From assembly GCA_010909165.1 (NCBI GenBank), contig MU008154.1, positions 682,001-746,000 on the forward strand: a stretch of 64,000 nucleotides of DNA. Reading direction: 5' to 3'. This document shows positions 42,655 to 55,537 of the stretch, piece by piece (the stretch's first letter is position 1; every line of letters begins with the position of its first letter). Below the pieces are notes generated by a model that saw only the letters and a list, made by a program, of their open reading frames with translations, did no database searches and was not told where the DNA came from. The stretch comes from Anthoceros angustus (taxonomy: Eukaryota > Streptophyta > Anthocerotopsida > Anthocerotales > Anthocerotaceae). The position numbers were made by a program, and so were the translations under genes.

Positions 42655-45600
42655 ACAGTTATTAATTGTATTTAGAAAACTATGAAACTTCTTCACCTCT
42701 AGGTATTGTATGTATACATGTTTAGTATAGTGATTATTTTTCACTAGCATAGTAAATAAAAATTATTTATTTAATTATTTATGTATGCTATTCTTTGCAA
42801 CAACAAAGAAACATACAACCATATTACATACATATCAGCCCTTCTTGTTTCCACCTTTAAATTTGCATACTAAATTGTGCTAACATGAAGTCTTGCGATA
42901 TGCAATCTCGCATCACTTGACCATGGTACACATCTAGCTCCGCATCCAAGACCTCTGCACTTTTGACTATGGCAGGAGGTCGTTGGCTACCTCCTCTTCC
43001 TATAACATGTGCCGCCACACTCCCATTTGGGGGTCGTTGGTTTGCCGCTTGTATTATCATTCGCATATCAATTGCCTCAATGGTCATTGGTTTGCCATCA
43101 AGATCCAAGTGGTTGTTTGGCTTAGTGGTTCGACGAGCTTTCTGCAGTAAGAGAACCACAATAACCGTTAGGGTTGCAACAAAGTCAGGGCTCAAGTATC
43201 ACAAAGTTAGAGACTTCAACTTAAACTGTGAGACAAGATCAAACAACAAAATCCAAATGTAAAAATTGAAGTTCAAAACCGCCCAATCATATATCGACAA
43301 GCTAGGGCACAAGTAACACTAAATATGCACAAGTTCCACTAAGTACTTAAGCATCTAACCTGGCACACCAAAGTGTGTAGTTACAAACCTTGGAGGTTAA
43401 GTAGGGTGCATTCGTCTTGCTACACGGTTATCTCAGAAGTCGTGTCAACACCTCCGAGCCCCGAGAACCTCTCGTCCTGGCAACAATTGCGTCCGCATTG
43501 GATGACGAGCACCGCCACGCCTTGCTTTCTTTTATTGAGCTTGATCAAGTCATCAAGACTCAATTGCCTTCCTTAGCGCAACGGTTCCATACATATGGTG
43601 ACCGCCACCGTGGTCCTTTGCCTTAAGCTTGATCAAGTCATGCTTATTCTTTTATTGAGCTTGATCAAGTCATCAAGACTCAATTGCCTTCCTTAGCAGC
43701 GGTTTCATGCATGTGGTGACCGCCACCGTGGTCCTTTGCCTTAAGCTTGATCAAGTCATCCACATTCTTTTATTGAGCTTGATCAAGTCATCAAGACTTA
43801 GATGACCACAACGTTGTCTTAGGTCCTCGAGCAACTCATAATTATTGCTTGGTCGCGAGGAATTCATTATTGCTTGGATGTTTGTGCTCTATAATGTATT
43901 TAAAATTGGTCAATATGGATTATTTTTGTGAAAATATATTCAACCGTGGTGGTTGCTCTCAATATCCTAGGCAAATCAATTGTTAACCGTTGCAAGGATG
44001 AGCAATTTTACCACTTATTGTTTGATAGATGTTCAATTTTACCGACCACTTATTGTTTGATAGATGTTCAATTTTATAGACCACTTATTGTTTGATAGAT
44101 GTTCAATTTTATGGACCACTTATTGTTTGATAGATGTTCAATTTTATAGACCACTTATTGTTTGATAGATGTTCAATTTTATGACCACTTATTGTTTGAT
44201 AGATGTTCAATTTTACCACTTATTGTTTGATAGATGTTCAATTTTACCACTTATTGTTTGATAGATGTTCAATTTTATACACCACTTATTGTTTGATAGA
44301 TGTTCAATTTTACGAGCACTTATTGTTTGATAGATGTTCAATTTTATACACCACTTATTGTTTGATAGATGTTCACGAGGTGGAGCGTGGCGAGGATGAG
44401 CAACTTAACAAACCACTTCTTGTTAGGCTTTCCTAAGGTGCAACGCGTTGAAGGTGGGCAACTCAACCAACCACTTAGATGATGGCTCCTTTATAGATGA
44501 CCTTGAATACTAGATACTATACAGGATATTTGATATTTCCTTTCTAGCATCTTCAAATTGTTTTCTTGTGATAGGTACTATAAATGGATATTTGATATTT
44601 CCTTTATGGCACGTTCAAGTTGTTTTCTTGTAATACATACTATTAATGGATATATGATATTTCCTTTCCAAAGATGTTCTAATTGTTTTCTTGTGGTAGC
44701 GATATTATATTTATATTTGGTATTTTCTTTTGTGGTATCTTTGAATTTCTTTCACGCTCGTATTGGTCCATCTTAGTAACAAAATGGCATGGTTGTGCAA
44801 CTTAATAATTAAGTCTCCTCACCTTGCCTTCTTAATGTACAACATGTCAATTGGAGAACTAAACTACACCAAATCTTTGTAGGAATAGAAGTTGATGTGG
44901 GAAATAGTTACCACACGTGATTAGACAAAGGCATTTGTTTCGTTCCTTGATGAACTTTGTGACGTGAACTAAGCAATGTCATGCCTAACACTTCAGCCCA
45001 AATGTGGTAACATGGTCATAGTTTTAACCTTATTAATGTTATGAATTGCGTGCTAAACTTACGTCAACTTAAGGCTGGCCTTGATTGCCACGAACCTTTA
45101 TGTTGAAGCTCACGATGGCCTCCCAAAACTGCTTCTTACTAAGGGCTGTCCATGGCATTCAAACCTTCATCAAAAGGAGCCATTCGTATATCTAGTTTGC
45201 GCACGAAATCTTTATCAAGGTGCCCAATATTGCAAGGCAAGCGGCAATTAGGAGACCCCAATACTTTAGTGTAGATGAGACCATCCAATTTGTACACTTT
45301 ACATAAAGAACTACTCATCATATTATGATTTCAAGGATGATTTCAAGGACTATCAAACTACGTGAGCGGAAAAACAAACCTAGACTTGTAGGATAAGAGG
45401 TTAGTCGAGAGAGACTTTGCGTTGTGGAATAGGTGGTTTGACCTACTTTGGGCTTTTCTTGTGAATACATAAGCATTGGGATTCTCATCTTATCTCCATT
45501 TTCAAATTTCATGGCCAAACGGAAAAAACATTACTACAATAATATAAATTAAACCACTAGCACAACAAAATTAAGGCATAATAAAGCAAAAAGAATAAAA

Positions 45601-45770
45601 CATAAAACATAAAACAAAACAAACCTCAAACAACGGCAAAACAATAGAGAGAACCTTGTGCATCTTTTGAATCTTTAGACATTTGGCTTGGGCTCCAAGT
45701 GCACACCATACCACTTTGTTGTTCTTCTTCTTGTGAATCAAGAAGAGCATCGGTCAAGGAAGATATTATT
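41601..45770. repeat. Block Y, copy 4
   Basis: A 4,170-bp unit in direct tandem with copy 3. One internal jump at about 42100-42135 replaces a short stretch with ttgccatcaagatccaagtg, which normally lies 1 kb further on. Confidence 0.85.
42857..43590 (-). pseudogene. ALY/REF-like mRNA export factor gene fragment, best copy (Y4)
   Basis: Read on the minus strand, the 5' piece (about 43500-43590) gives SLDDLIKLNKRKQG, resembling the N-terminal UAP56-binding motif of ALY/REF proteins. The 3' ORF (42857-43195) gives LDLDGKPMTIEAI, like the last strand of the ALY RRM (LDGKPMKIE), a GRGG stretch, and KSAEVLDAELDVYHGQVMR, like the C-terminal UAP56-binding motif (SAEDLDAELDxYH). Between them is an intron-like stretch of about 300 bp with a plausible donor (aaggtttgtaac), but the bulk of the RRM is missing. 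ALY/REF proteins link the TREX complex to mRNA in the nucleus. This is a captured, shortened gene copy amplified with the array, not a working gene. Family assignment is from memory of the motifs. Confidence 0.5.
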
Positions 45771-47144
45771 GTGCCAAATGTCTAAGAAACAAAGTCTTGT
45801 AGGATTAGCGAGTATAGTCTTAGGATTGAACAGTGAAAGGTTGATAAAACAAGTTTGCACACCAAAATCACAGAAGCCCTAAACACTCTAAATGTTTGTA
45901 CAGGCATTGTGAGAATGACCTTCTTTAGGAAGGCTCAAAATTGGATAAAAATTGAAAATCAAAACACGTAAACAAGACCTAAACTATTCAAAATGGTCTT
46001 TTTAGTGCGGATTTTTAGCATGCAATTTGGGGTTTCGCAAGTTATGAAGTTCTGGAGAAACCCTTTCTACCCAGACGTAGAAACCCATGGGAGTTAATGA
46101 TATCGATCCCCGCTCCTTCTTGTCCCGGTGGTAACACAATATCGGAGATTGCTTACATTATTGAGAATTTATGGTCTTGGTAATGACATTGTTGCACCAC
46201 TTGTGGCTGCAAAGGAGTTTCTCAATAGGCTAGAGGTCGATGTGGTCGTTGCTCGAGCCTTGGCTTGGAAAGGATGGTAGAGACCGCATATTGATTATGA
46301 CTTTTCACTCCATGGATGATCGCCTCCAGTTATGAAGGCTAGGTCTATGTTACGACGACTCTTATATATCAATCGATCTTACACCATTGCAATGGAAGAT
46401 TAAGAAGGAGAAGTTACTTTCGAGTCTGCTGCAAGTCAACGGCTTTCTTTCATGGGGATGAATTTGTGGTGTTTAGCCCTCGTTCATGCATTTCATTAAC
46501 ATTATTGATTGATTGAAGATTATTTGTCTTGTTTGAATTTTACCTTTGCATTCGTCTAGACCATTTTACCGCAATCTATGTAGTTGCCATATTTCAATCC
46601 TATGACGAAGATCCGTCCTTAGTGGACTTGAATAAATTTCTTCTTCCTCTTCATCTTCTTCATTTGTTGTTGTTGTTGTTGTTCTTCTTCTTCTTCCTCT
46701 TCATCTTCTTGTTCTTCTTCTTCCTTCTTCTTCTTCTTCTTCTTCTTCTCTCTTCTTCTTCTTCTTCTTCTTCATCTTCTTCTTCTTACAGTTATTAATT
46801 GTATTTAGAAAACTATGAAACTTCTTCACCTCTAGGTATTGTATGTATACATGTTTAGTATAGTGATTATTTTTCACTAGCATAGTAAATAAAAATTATT
46901 TATTTAATTATTTATGTATGCTATTCTTTGCAACAACAAAGAAACATACAACCATATTACATACATATCAGGCCCTTCTTGTTTCCACCTTTAAATTTGC
47001 ATACTAAATTGTGCTAACATGAAGTCTTGCGATATGCAATCTCGCATCACTTGACCATGGTACACATCTAGCTCCGCATCCAAGACCTCTGCACTTTTGA
47101 CTATGGCGGAGGTGGCTACCTCCTCTTCTTCTTCTTCTTCTTCA

Positions 47145-47179
<35 letters not shown>

Positions 47180-49795
47180 TTACAGTTATTAATTGTATTT
47201 AGAAAACTATGAAACTTCTTCACCTCTAGGTATTGTATGTATACATGTTTAGTATAGTGATTATTTTTCACTAGCATAGTAAATAAAAATTATTTATTTA
47301 ATTATTTATGTATGCTATTCTTTGCAACAACAAAGAAACATACAACCATATTACATACATATCAGGCCCTTCTTGTTTCCACCTTTAAATTTGCATACTA
47401 AATTGTGCTAACATGAAGTCTTGCGATATGCAATCTCGCATCACTTGACCATGGTACACATCTAGCTCCGCATCCAAGACCTCTGCACTTTTGACTATGG
47501 CGGAGGTGGCTACCTCCTCTTCCTATAACATGTGCCGCCACACTCCCATTTGGGGTCGTTGGTTTGCCGCTTGTATTATCATTCGCATATCAATTGCCTC
47601 AATGGTCATTGGTTTGCCATCAAGATCAAGTGGTTGTTTGGCTTAGTGGTTCGAGCTTTCGCAGAAGAGAACCACAATAAGTAGGGTTGCAACAAAGTCG
47701 GGCTCAAGTATCACAAAGTTAGAGACTTCAACTTAAACTGTGAGACAAGATCAAACAACAAAATCCAAATGTAAAATTGAAGTTCAAAACCGCCCAATCA
47801 TATATCGACAAGCTAGGCACAAGTAACACTAAATATGCACAAGTTCCACTAAGTACTTAAGCATCTAACTGCACACCAAAGTGTGTAGTTACAAACCTTG
47901 GAGGTTAAGTAGGGTGCGATTCGTCTTGCTACGGTTATCAGTCGTGTGTCAACACCTCCGAGCCCCGCCGAGAACCTCTCGTCCTTGGCAGCGATTCGTC
48001 CGCATTGGATGACGAGCACCGCCACGCCTTGCTTTCTTTTATTGAGCTTGATCAAGTCATCAAGACTCAATTGCCTTCCTTAGCGCAACGGTTCCATACA
48101 TATGGTGACCGCCACCGTGGTCCTTTGCCTTAAGCTTGATCAAGTCATGCTTATTCTTTTATTGAGCTTGATCAAGTCATCAAGACTCAATTGCCTTCCT
48201 TAGCGGTTTCATGCATGTGGTGACCGCCACCGTGGTCCTTTGCCTTAAGCTTGATCAAGTCATCCACATTCTTTTATTGAGCTTGATCAAGTCATCAAGA
48301 CTTAGATGACCACAACGTTGTCTTAGGTCCTCGAGCAACTCATAATTATTGCTTGGTCGCGAGGAATTCATTATTGCTTGGATGTTTGTGCTCTATAATG
48401 TATTTAAAATTGGTCAATATGGATTATTTTTGTGAAAATATATTCAACCGTGGTGGTTGCTCTCAATATCCTAGGCAAATCAATTGTTAACCGTTGCAAG
48501 GATGAGCAATTTTACCGACCACTTATTGTTTGATAGATGTTCAATTTTATAGACCACTTATTGTTTGATAGATGTTCAATTTTATAGACCACTTATTGTT
48601 TGATAGATGTTCAATTTTATAGACCACTTATTGTTTGATAGATGTTCAATTTTACTGACCACTTATTGTTTGATAGATGTTCAATTTTACCGAGCACTTA
48701 TTGTTTGATAGATGTTCAATTTTATAGACCACTTATTGTTTGATAGATGTTCAATTTTACCGAGCACTTATTGTTTGATAGATGTTCAATTTTATACACC
48801 ACTTATTGTTTGATAGATGTTCCTGAGGTGGAACGTAGCGAGGATGAGCAACTTAACAAACCACTTCTTGTTAGGCTTTCCTAAGGTGCAACGCGTTGAA
48901 GGTGGGCAACTCAACCAACCACTTAGATGATGGCTCCTTTATAGATGACCTTGAATACTAGATACTATACAGGATATTTGATATTTCCTTTCTAGCATCT
49001 TCAAATTGTTTTTCTTGTGATAGGTACTATAAATGGATATTTGATATTTCCTTTATGGCACGTTCAAGTTGTTTTTCTTGTAATACATACTATTAATGGA
49101 TATATGATATTTCCTTTCCAAAGATGTTCTAATTGTTTTCTTGTGGTAGCGATATTATATTTATATTTGGTATTTTCTTTTGTGGTATCTTTGAATTTCT
49201 TTCACGCTCGTATTGGTCCATCTTAGTAACAAAATGGCATGGTTGTGCAACTTAATAATTAAGTCTCCTCACCTTGCCTTCTTAATGTACAACATGTCAA
49301 TTGAGAACTAAACTACACCAAATGCTGTAGGAATAGAAGTTGATGTGGGAAATAGTTACCACACGTGATTAGACAAAGGCATTTGTTTCGTTCCTTGATG
49401 AACTTTGTGACGTGAACTAAGCAATGTCATGCCTAACACTTCAGCCCAAATGTGGTAACATGGTCATAGTTTTAACCTTATTAATGTTATGAATTGCGTG
49501 CTAAACTTACGTCAACTTAAGGCTGGCCTTGATTGCCACGAACCTTTTATGTTGAAGCTCACGATGGCCTCCCAAAACTGCTTCTTACTAAGGGCTGTCC
49601 ATGGCATTCAAACCTTCATCAAAAGGAGCCATTCGTATATCTAGTTTCGCGGCACCGAAATCTTTATCAAGGTGCCCAATATTGCAAGGCGCAAGCGGCA
49701 ATTAGGAGACCCCAATACTTTAGTGTAGATGAGACCATCCAATTTGTACACTTTACATAAAGAACTACTCATCATATTATGATTTCAAGGACTGA
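45771..49795. repeat. Block Y, copy 5
   Basis: Third unit of the direct tandem. It has an extra internal duplication of about 385 bp: 46750-47110 (end of the TTC tract to tatggcggaggtggctacc) is repeated at 47135-47510. It ends in tcaaggact, where the inverted copy starts. Confidence 0.85.
47385..48110 (-). pseudogene. ALY/REF-like gene fragment, Y copy 5
   Basis: The N-terminal ORF 47849-48070 begins MSLDDLIKLNKRKQGVAVLV and ends at the intron-like boundary. The C-terminal half follows at 47385-47640 with small indels. Its last part is present twice because of the internal duplication (also at about 46990-47100). Confidence 0.45.
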
Positions 49796-52400
49796 AGGAA
49801 ATATCAAATATCCATTTATAGTACCTATCACAAGAAAAAACAATTTGAAGATGCTAGAAAGGAAATATCAAATATCCCTGTATAGTATCTAGTATTCAAG
49901 GTCATCTATAAAGGAGCCATCATCTAAGTGGTTGGTTGAGTTGCCCACCTTAGTTGCACCTTAGGAAAGCCTAACAAGAAGTGGTTTGTTAAGTTGCTCA
50001 TCCTCGCTCCACCTCGTGAACATCTATCAAACAATAAGTGGTGTATAAAATTGAACATCTATCAAACAATAAGTGGTGTATAAAATTGAACATCTATCAA
50101 ACAATAAGTGCTCGTAAAATTGAACATCTATCAAACAATAAGTGGTCTATAAAATTGAACATCTATCAAACAATAAGTGGTCTATAAAATTGAACATCTA
50201 TCAAACAATAAGTGGTCTATAAAATTGAACATCTATCAAACAATAAGTGGTCTATAAAATTGAACATCTATCAAACAATAAGTGGTCATAAAATTGAACA
50301 TCTATCAAACAATAAGTGGTCTATAAAATTGAACATCTATCAAACAATAAGTGCTCGTAAAATTGAACATCTATCAAACAATAAGTGGTCGGTAAAATTG
50401 CTCATCGCAAGGTTCCACCGAGAACTCCTAACAATTGATTGCCTAGGATATTGAGAGCAACCACCACGGTTGAATATATTTTCACAAAAATAATCCATAT
50501 TGACCAATTTTAAATACATTATAGAGCACAAACATCCAAGCAATAATGAATTCCTCGCGACCAAGCAATAATTATGAGTTGCTCGAGGACCTAAGACAAC
50601 GTTGTGGTCATCTAAGTCTTGACTTGATCAAGCTCAATAAAAGAATGTGGATGACTTGATCAAGCTTAAGGCAAAGGCCACGGTCACCACATGCAAACCG
50701 CTGCTAAGGAAGGCAAATTGAGTCTTGATGACTTGATCAAGCTCAATAAAAGAATAAGCATGACTTGATCAAGCTTAAGGCAAAGGACCACGGTGGCGGT
50801 CACCATATGTATGGAACCGTTGCCGCTAAGGCAAATTGAGTCTTGATGACTTGATCAAGCTCAATAAAAGAAAGCAAGGCGTGGCGGTGCTCGTCATCCA
50901 ATGCGGGGAAGCTGTTGCCAAGGCGAGAGGTTCTCGAGGCTCGGAGGTGTTGACACACGACTTACGAGATAAGTAGCAAGACAGCGCACCCTACTTAACC
51001 TCCAAGGTTTGTAACTACACACTTTGGTGTGTGTTAGATGCTTAAGTACTTAGTGGAACTTGTGCATATTTAGTGTTACTTGTGCCCTAGCTTGTCGATA
51101 TATGATTGCGGTTTTGAACTTCAATTTTACATTTGATTTTTGTTGTGATCTTGTCTCACAGTTTAAGTTGAAGTCTCTAACTTTGTGATACTTGAGCCCC
51201 GACTTTGTTGCAACCCTAACGGATTGTGGTTCTCTTCGCGGTAAAGCTCGAACCACTAAGCCAAACAACCACTTGGATCTTGATGGCAAACCAATGACCA
51301 TTGAGGCAATTGATATGCGAATGATAATACAAGCAAAACCAACGACCCCAAATGGGAGTGTGACATGTTATAGGAAGAGGAGGTAGCCGACCTCCGCCAT
51401 AGTCAAAAGTGCAGAGGTCTTGGATGCGGAGCTAGATGTGTACCATGGTCAAGTGATGCGAGATTGCATATCGCAAGACTTCATGTTAGCACAATTTAGT
51501 ATGCAAATTTAAAGGTGGAAACAAGAAGGGCCCGATATGTATGTAATATGGTTGTATGTTTCTTTGTTGTTGCAAAGAATAGCATACATAAATAATTAAA
51601 TAAATAATTTTATTTACTATGCTAGTGAAAAATAATCACTATACTAAACATGTATACATACAATACCTAGAGGTGAAGAAGTTTCATAGTTTTCTAAATA
51701 CAATTAATAACTGTAAGAAGGAAGAAGAAGAAGAAGAAGAAGATGATGAAGAAGAAGAAGAAGAAGAGGAGGAGGAAGAAGAAGAACAAGAAGATGAAGA
51801 GGAAGAAGAAGAAGAAGAACAACAACAACAACAACAAGATGAAGAAGAAACTTGTTCAAGTCCACTAAAGACGGATCTTCGTCATAGGATTGAAATATGG
51901 CAACTACATAGATTGCGGTAAAATGGTCTAGACGAATGCAAAGGTAAAATTCAAACAAGACAAATAATCTTCAATCAATCAATAATGTTAATGAAATGCA
52001 TGAGAGGGCTAAACACCACAAATTCATCCCCATGAAAGAAAGCTTGACTTGCAAGAGCAGCTCAAAAGTGTAACTTCTCCTTCTTAATCTTCCATTGCAA
52101 TGGTGTAAGATTGATATATAACGAGTCGTAACATAGACCTAGCCTTCATAACTGGAGGCGATCATCCATGGAGTGAAAAGTCATAATCAATATGCGGTGC
52201 CGGCTCCTTTCGCAAGGCTCGAGCAAGCGTACATCGACCTCTAGCCTATTGAGAAACTCCTCCACAAGTGGTGCAACAATGTCATTACCAAGACCATAAA
52301 TTTCAAGTTCAATGCACGGCAGCACCGTCGCCTTCGATATTGTGTTACCACCGTGACAAGAAGGAGCAGGGGGATCGATATCATTAACTCCATGGGTTTC
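49796..52400. repeat. Block Y, inverted copy
   Basis: Reverse complement of the Y segment running from the 75-bp repeats back to the atatcgatccccc point. With copy 5 it forms a long inverted repeat of about 2.6-2.9 kb arms separated by about 740 bp (49054-49796). Confidence 0.85.
50838..51512 (+). pseudogene. ALY/REF-like gene fragment, inverted Y copy
   Basis: On the plus strand: LSLDDLIKLNKRKQGVAVLV at 50838 onwards, intron-like stretch from about 51007, then LDLDGKPMTIEAIDMRMIIQ in the ORF 51192-51386, and KSAEVLDAELDVYHGQVMR shifted in frame, with stop TAA at 51510-51512. Confidence 0.5.
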
Positions 52401-52409
52401 CACTTGCAG

Positions 52410-52650
52410 CCTAAATTGTGCTAACATGAAGTCTTGCGATGCAATCTGCATCACTTGACCATGGTACACATCTAGCTCGCATCCAAGACCTCCTTTGACT
52501 ATGGCGGAGGTGGTGGCTACCTCCTCTTCCTATAACATGTGCCGCCACACTCCCATTTGGGGGTCATTGGTTTGCCGCTTGTATTATCATTCGCATATCA
52601 ATTGCCTCAATGGTCATTGGTTTGCCATCAAGATCCAAGTGGTTGTGGAA
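52410..52650. repeat. Short forward Y piece at the array end
   Basis: After the inverted copy the sequence switches back to forward Y (cctaaattgtgctaacatga to agatccaagtggttgt) and then leaves Y for good. Confidence 0.7.
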
Positions 52651-53228
52651 TGGCATTGGCACGCGGGGTGCCTTTGATGACATGTTTCCGGCATGTCGGG
52701 GGGAATAAAATGTTTGTATTTTTAAATGGGCTAACCCAGTGTGGGAACTAACTCACTTCCTTTCTAAGCGGTTGATCTGTGTTTAGCATATGTATATCAG
52801 ACGCTTTAAATAAACATCGAATACGGTTGATGAACTAGAGGAAGAAGTTGATGAAGCATCGCACTAAAGCTCCAATTGTCCCTCGAAATACATATTACTA
52901 TGCATTGTGGGATGGATCAAGAAGACGGAGTTGCCGCATATTTTGAGATGGCCAAGGACTCAAGGAGGATCGCATAGCGATCCAAGTGGTGGCATGGTAC
53001 ATAATTATACTTTGAAAGCCGGTGTACGCACTTTGGTCGAGGAATGATGCAAACTTGACTATTGCTATTATTCGTGACGTTATCCACACGTATAATGGGT
53101 TCCTTCCAAAATTTATATTTGCAATGGATAACACATGCCGAGAATAAGAACGATTGCTTTTGCGTACCTCAATATGCTTGTTGAGGTGGGCACCTTTGAA
53201 AAGGTGAAGGTCGGTTCTCGTAGGGCAT
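52651..53228. other. Spacer between array and gypsy D, no gene seen
   Basis: About 580 bp not shared with X, Y or the gypsy D LTR. No convincing ORF; a long minus-strand frame from 54088 into this region crosses the LTR edge and is a composition by-product. Confidence 0.4.
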
Positions 53229-54058
53229 TGTGATTCGGACTTCTGGGGGTTAGAAATTAGGTAGGGCTTTGTTTTTTGTAGGAGTAAAGGATAAATGGCG
53301 GAAAAGGGAAATAAGCATGGGCACTCGGACGGCACTGGAGTATACTCCGGACTCCGGAGTGAGGAAGCGTACAGGGACCTACTATGGTAGGCGCCACGAT
53401 GCGGATAAGTCCGACCCACTCCAAGACCGAGGCGGGATAAATGCAGAAAATGCTGAGAGTTGGGCCGTGGGAGGCGGACCGGGCGCCGCCACGTGGGCAA
53501 CTCAGGTGGAAGCAGCATCTGTGGCGGGGAAGTAACCTTGCCGAGGCCGTTATGGCGGTATTCACGCCGCGGACCGCGCGGCACAGAAGACCGAGTACGC
53601 GCAAGGCTGAGGGCGCGGGACGTAATAAGCCGCGCACTGCGCGCTACGGATGTGTGGAAGAGGCGCCCGCCTGCCGTTACTCCCACGAGCGGGCGGGGAA
53701 GGTCACGCAGCCGAGACACCGCGATCTCGCCCGCACCGCTCGGGCGGTATCTCGTGGACACAGACGCTCGCTCACCGCTGAGGTCGGAGCACAACGCGAA
53801 GAAGGCGCAACGTGCTGCCAGCCCGGCTGCGCCATGCAACCAAGGGAGGAGAAGGCGATGGCACCCAAAAGCCCGCGAAGTTTGGGAGCCATGGAACCTT
53901 GTGGAGCGCAACATTGTGACCCGCGCTATCCGGACTTTGGGCCTGGCTCCGAGCGGGAGAATTGGTGCAGGAGTGGCATTTGGATGTGTTCCGGATAGTG
54001 CGGACATTTGTGTCTCTGGTCGGGAGTTCGCCCAAGATGCCGGGCGGTCAATAAGGAG
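53229..54058 (+). repeat. 5' LTR of gypsy D, part shared with the 3' LTR
   Basis: Aligns with 63163-64000 throughout, with many indels. Shared text includes gtaggagtaaaggataaa, aaataagcatggg, gaggagaaggcgatggcacc and ggtgcaggagtggcatttgg. The real LTR probably continues beyond 54058; the window end hides the matching part. Confidence 0.8.
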
Positions 54059-55537
54059 GTGCGGTCCAAGAACCTCCGGAGGACCCAAGGCGATGGACCT
54101 TGAGGTCCCGAGGCGGCCTACAACCGCCCAAAGGAGGAAGAGGGGAGGGTGCCGAGCCCCTCAAGGCGGGGAAGATAGGGCCCGGCCACAGCGATGCTAA
54201 GGCTCGACGCAACGACCACCAACGGTTGGTCGATATCCGACTGTTGGACGGTCGAGTAAGGGCGGTGGCGGATCATTGTCCATCGAACCTACTCACCAAG
54301 GTGGATCACCTTGGTGATAATCTGATAGTATTCACCTTGCGGCCGGGAAGAAGGCGGTGAGGAAGGATTATCTTCGCCGGTTTAGCGAGGCTTAGCTCGG
54401 CCGAAGCCTTAGCCATCAATACGATCCATGTATGGGGGCATTTCGAGCTCCTCAAGGAAGGAGAGCTTGAGCGAGCCCGAAAGGACCGAGGCCCCGCCAA
54501 GTGGAGGGCAAGGGCGCCGAGGGGAGGAGGCCGTCAAAGCCAAACGGACTCGGAGGAGGACGATCGAGGATTCCTGACTCCATACGTCTGAACGGACCCC
54601 TCACCACCTGTGGAAGTATGGAAGAAATTCCCCGCCTCCCTCCTTCCGTGCCCCAACCAGCAGCCCAGAAGCGGCCCCGACCCCAGCAGCCGCCACGGCC
54701 ATCACTCCTACCGAGGAGCCCCACGACTGTGAGGGAGCCAAGAGACGCAAGACCACGGCTGGCGGCACCCGGTCGGTGCAGTTTCCCCCTTGCAGGTGAG
54801 GCGGAGGAAGCGGAGGACCCAAGGCGATGGACCTTGAGGTCCCGAGGCGGAGGACAGCGCAGCCACGAGCAGTCACATCGCCCGGCGGAAGGGCAAAAGG
54901 CTTGCTCCCGACTCTCACCTCCTCCGAGCCCTGTGGAGGAAAAGGGCGAGAAGGAGCTCGCGCCAAAAGGGCCAAGGAGGAAGCTCGGGCTCGGCCTCGG
55001 GGACCTAAGGGTCCCGATTAGGTCCGAGAACCCACCGACTTACTCAGGGTATGGAGGTCCTTGCGGACCGTGAGATCACGGCTCCACTACGGACTTTGTG
55101 GGAGCCTCACGTGACGTGGAAGAAACAGGGTCAGCTACCGTCATGGGCGGTATGCTCACAGTCTGCGGGATGGCCGAGAAGACCTGGAGGTAGAAGCCAC
55201 CCGCATGGTACTCCTCCGAGGCGGTTGGAGGAGCCCAGAGGCGAGAAGGAAGGCCAAGCCTCGGCCGATTGAGGAAGGCGGAGGCGAGAGGGAGGTCCGT
55301 CCATCCGCAAGGACCGGACCAAATTCCATTGGAGGAGCCCAGAGGCGAGAAGGAAGGCCAAGGAGGCGGAGGACCTCTGCAGGCGGAGGCGGAGGCGAGA
55401 AGGAGCTCGCGCCAAAAGGGCCAAGGAGGCGGAGGCGGAGGCGGCCGAGAGCCACGCCAATCAAGGCCGAGCAAGTGGAGGCTCGGTGAAGGTGGCCAAG
55501 GAGGCGGAGGCCACGGCCGATCGCGATCACTATCGGC

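Noticed and set aside
52898-54088. 396-residue minus-strand ORF
   Set aside because: It crosses from single-copy spacer into the gypsy D LTR, has no motif, and its equivalent in the 3' LTR is broken differently. GC-rich composition explains its length.
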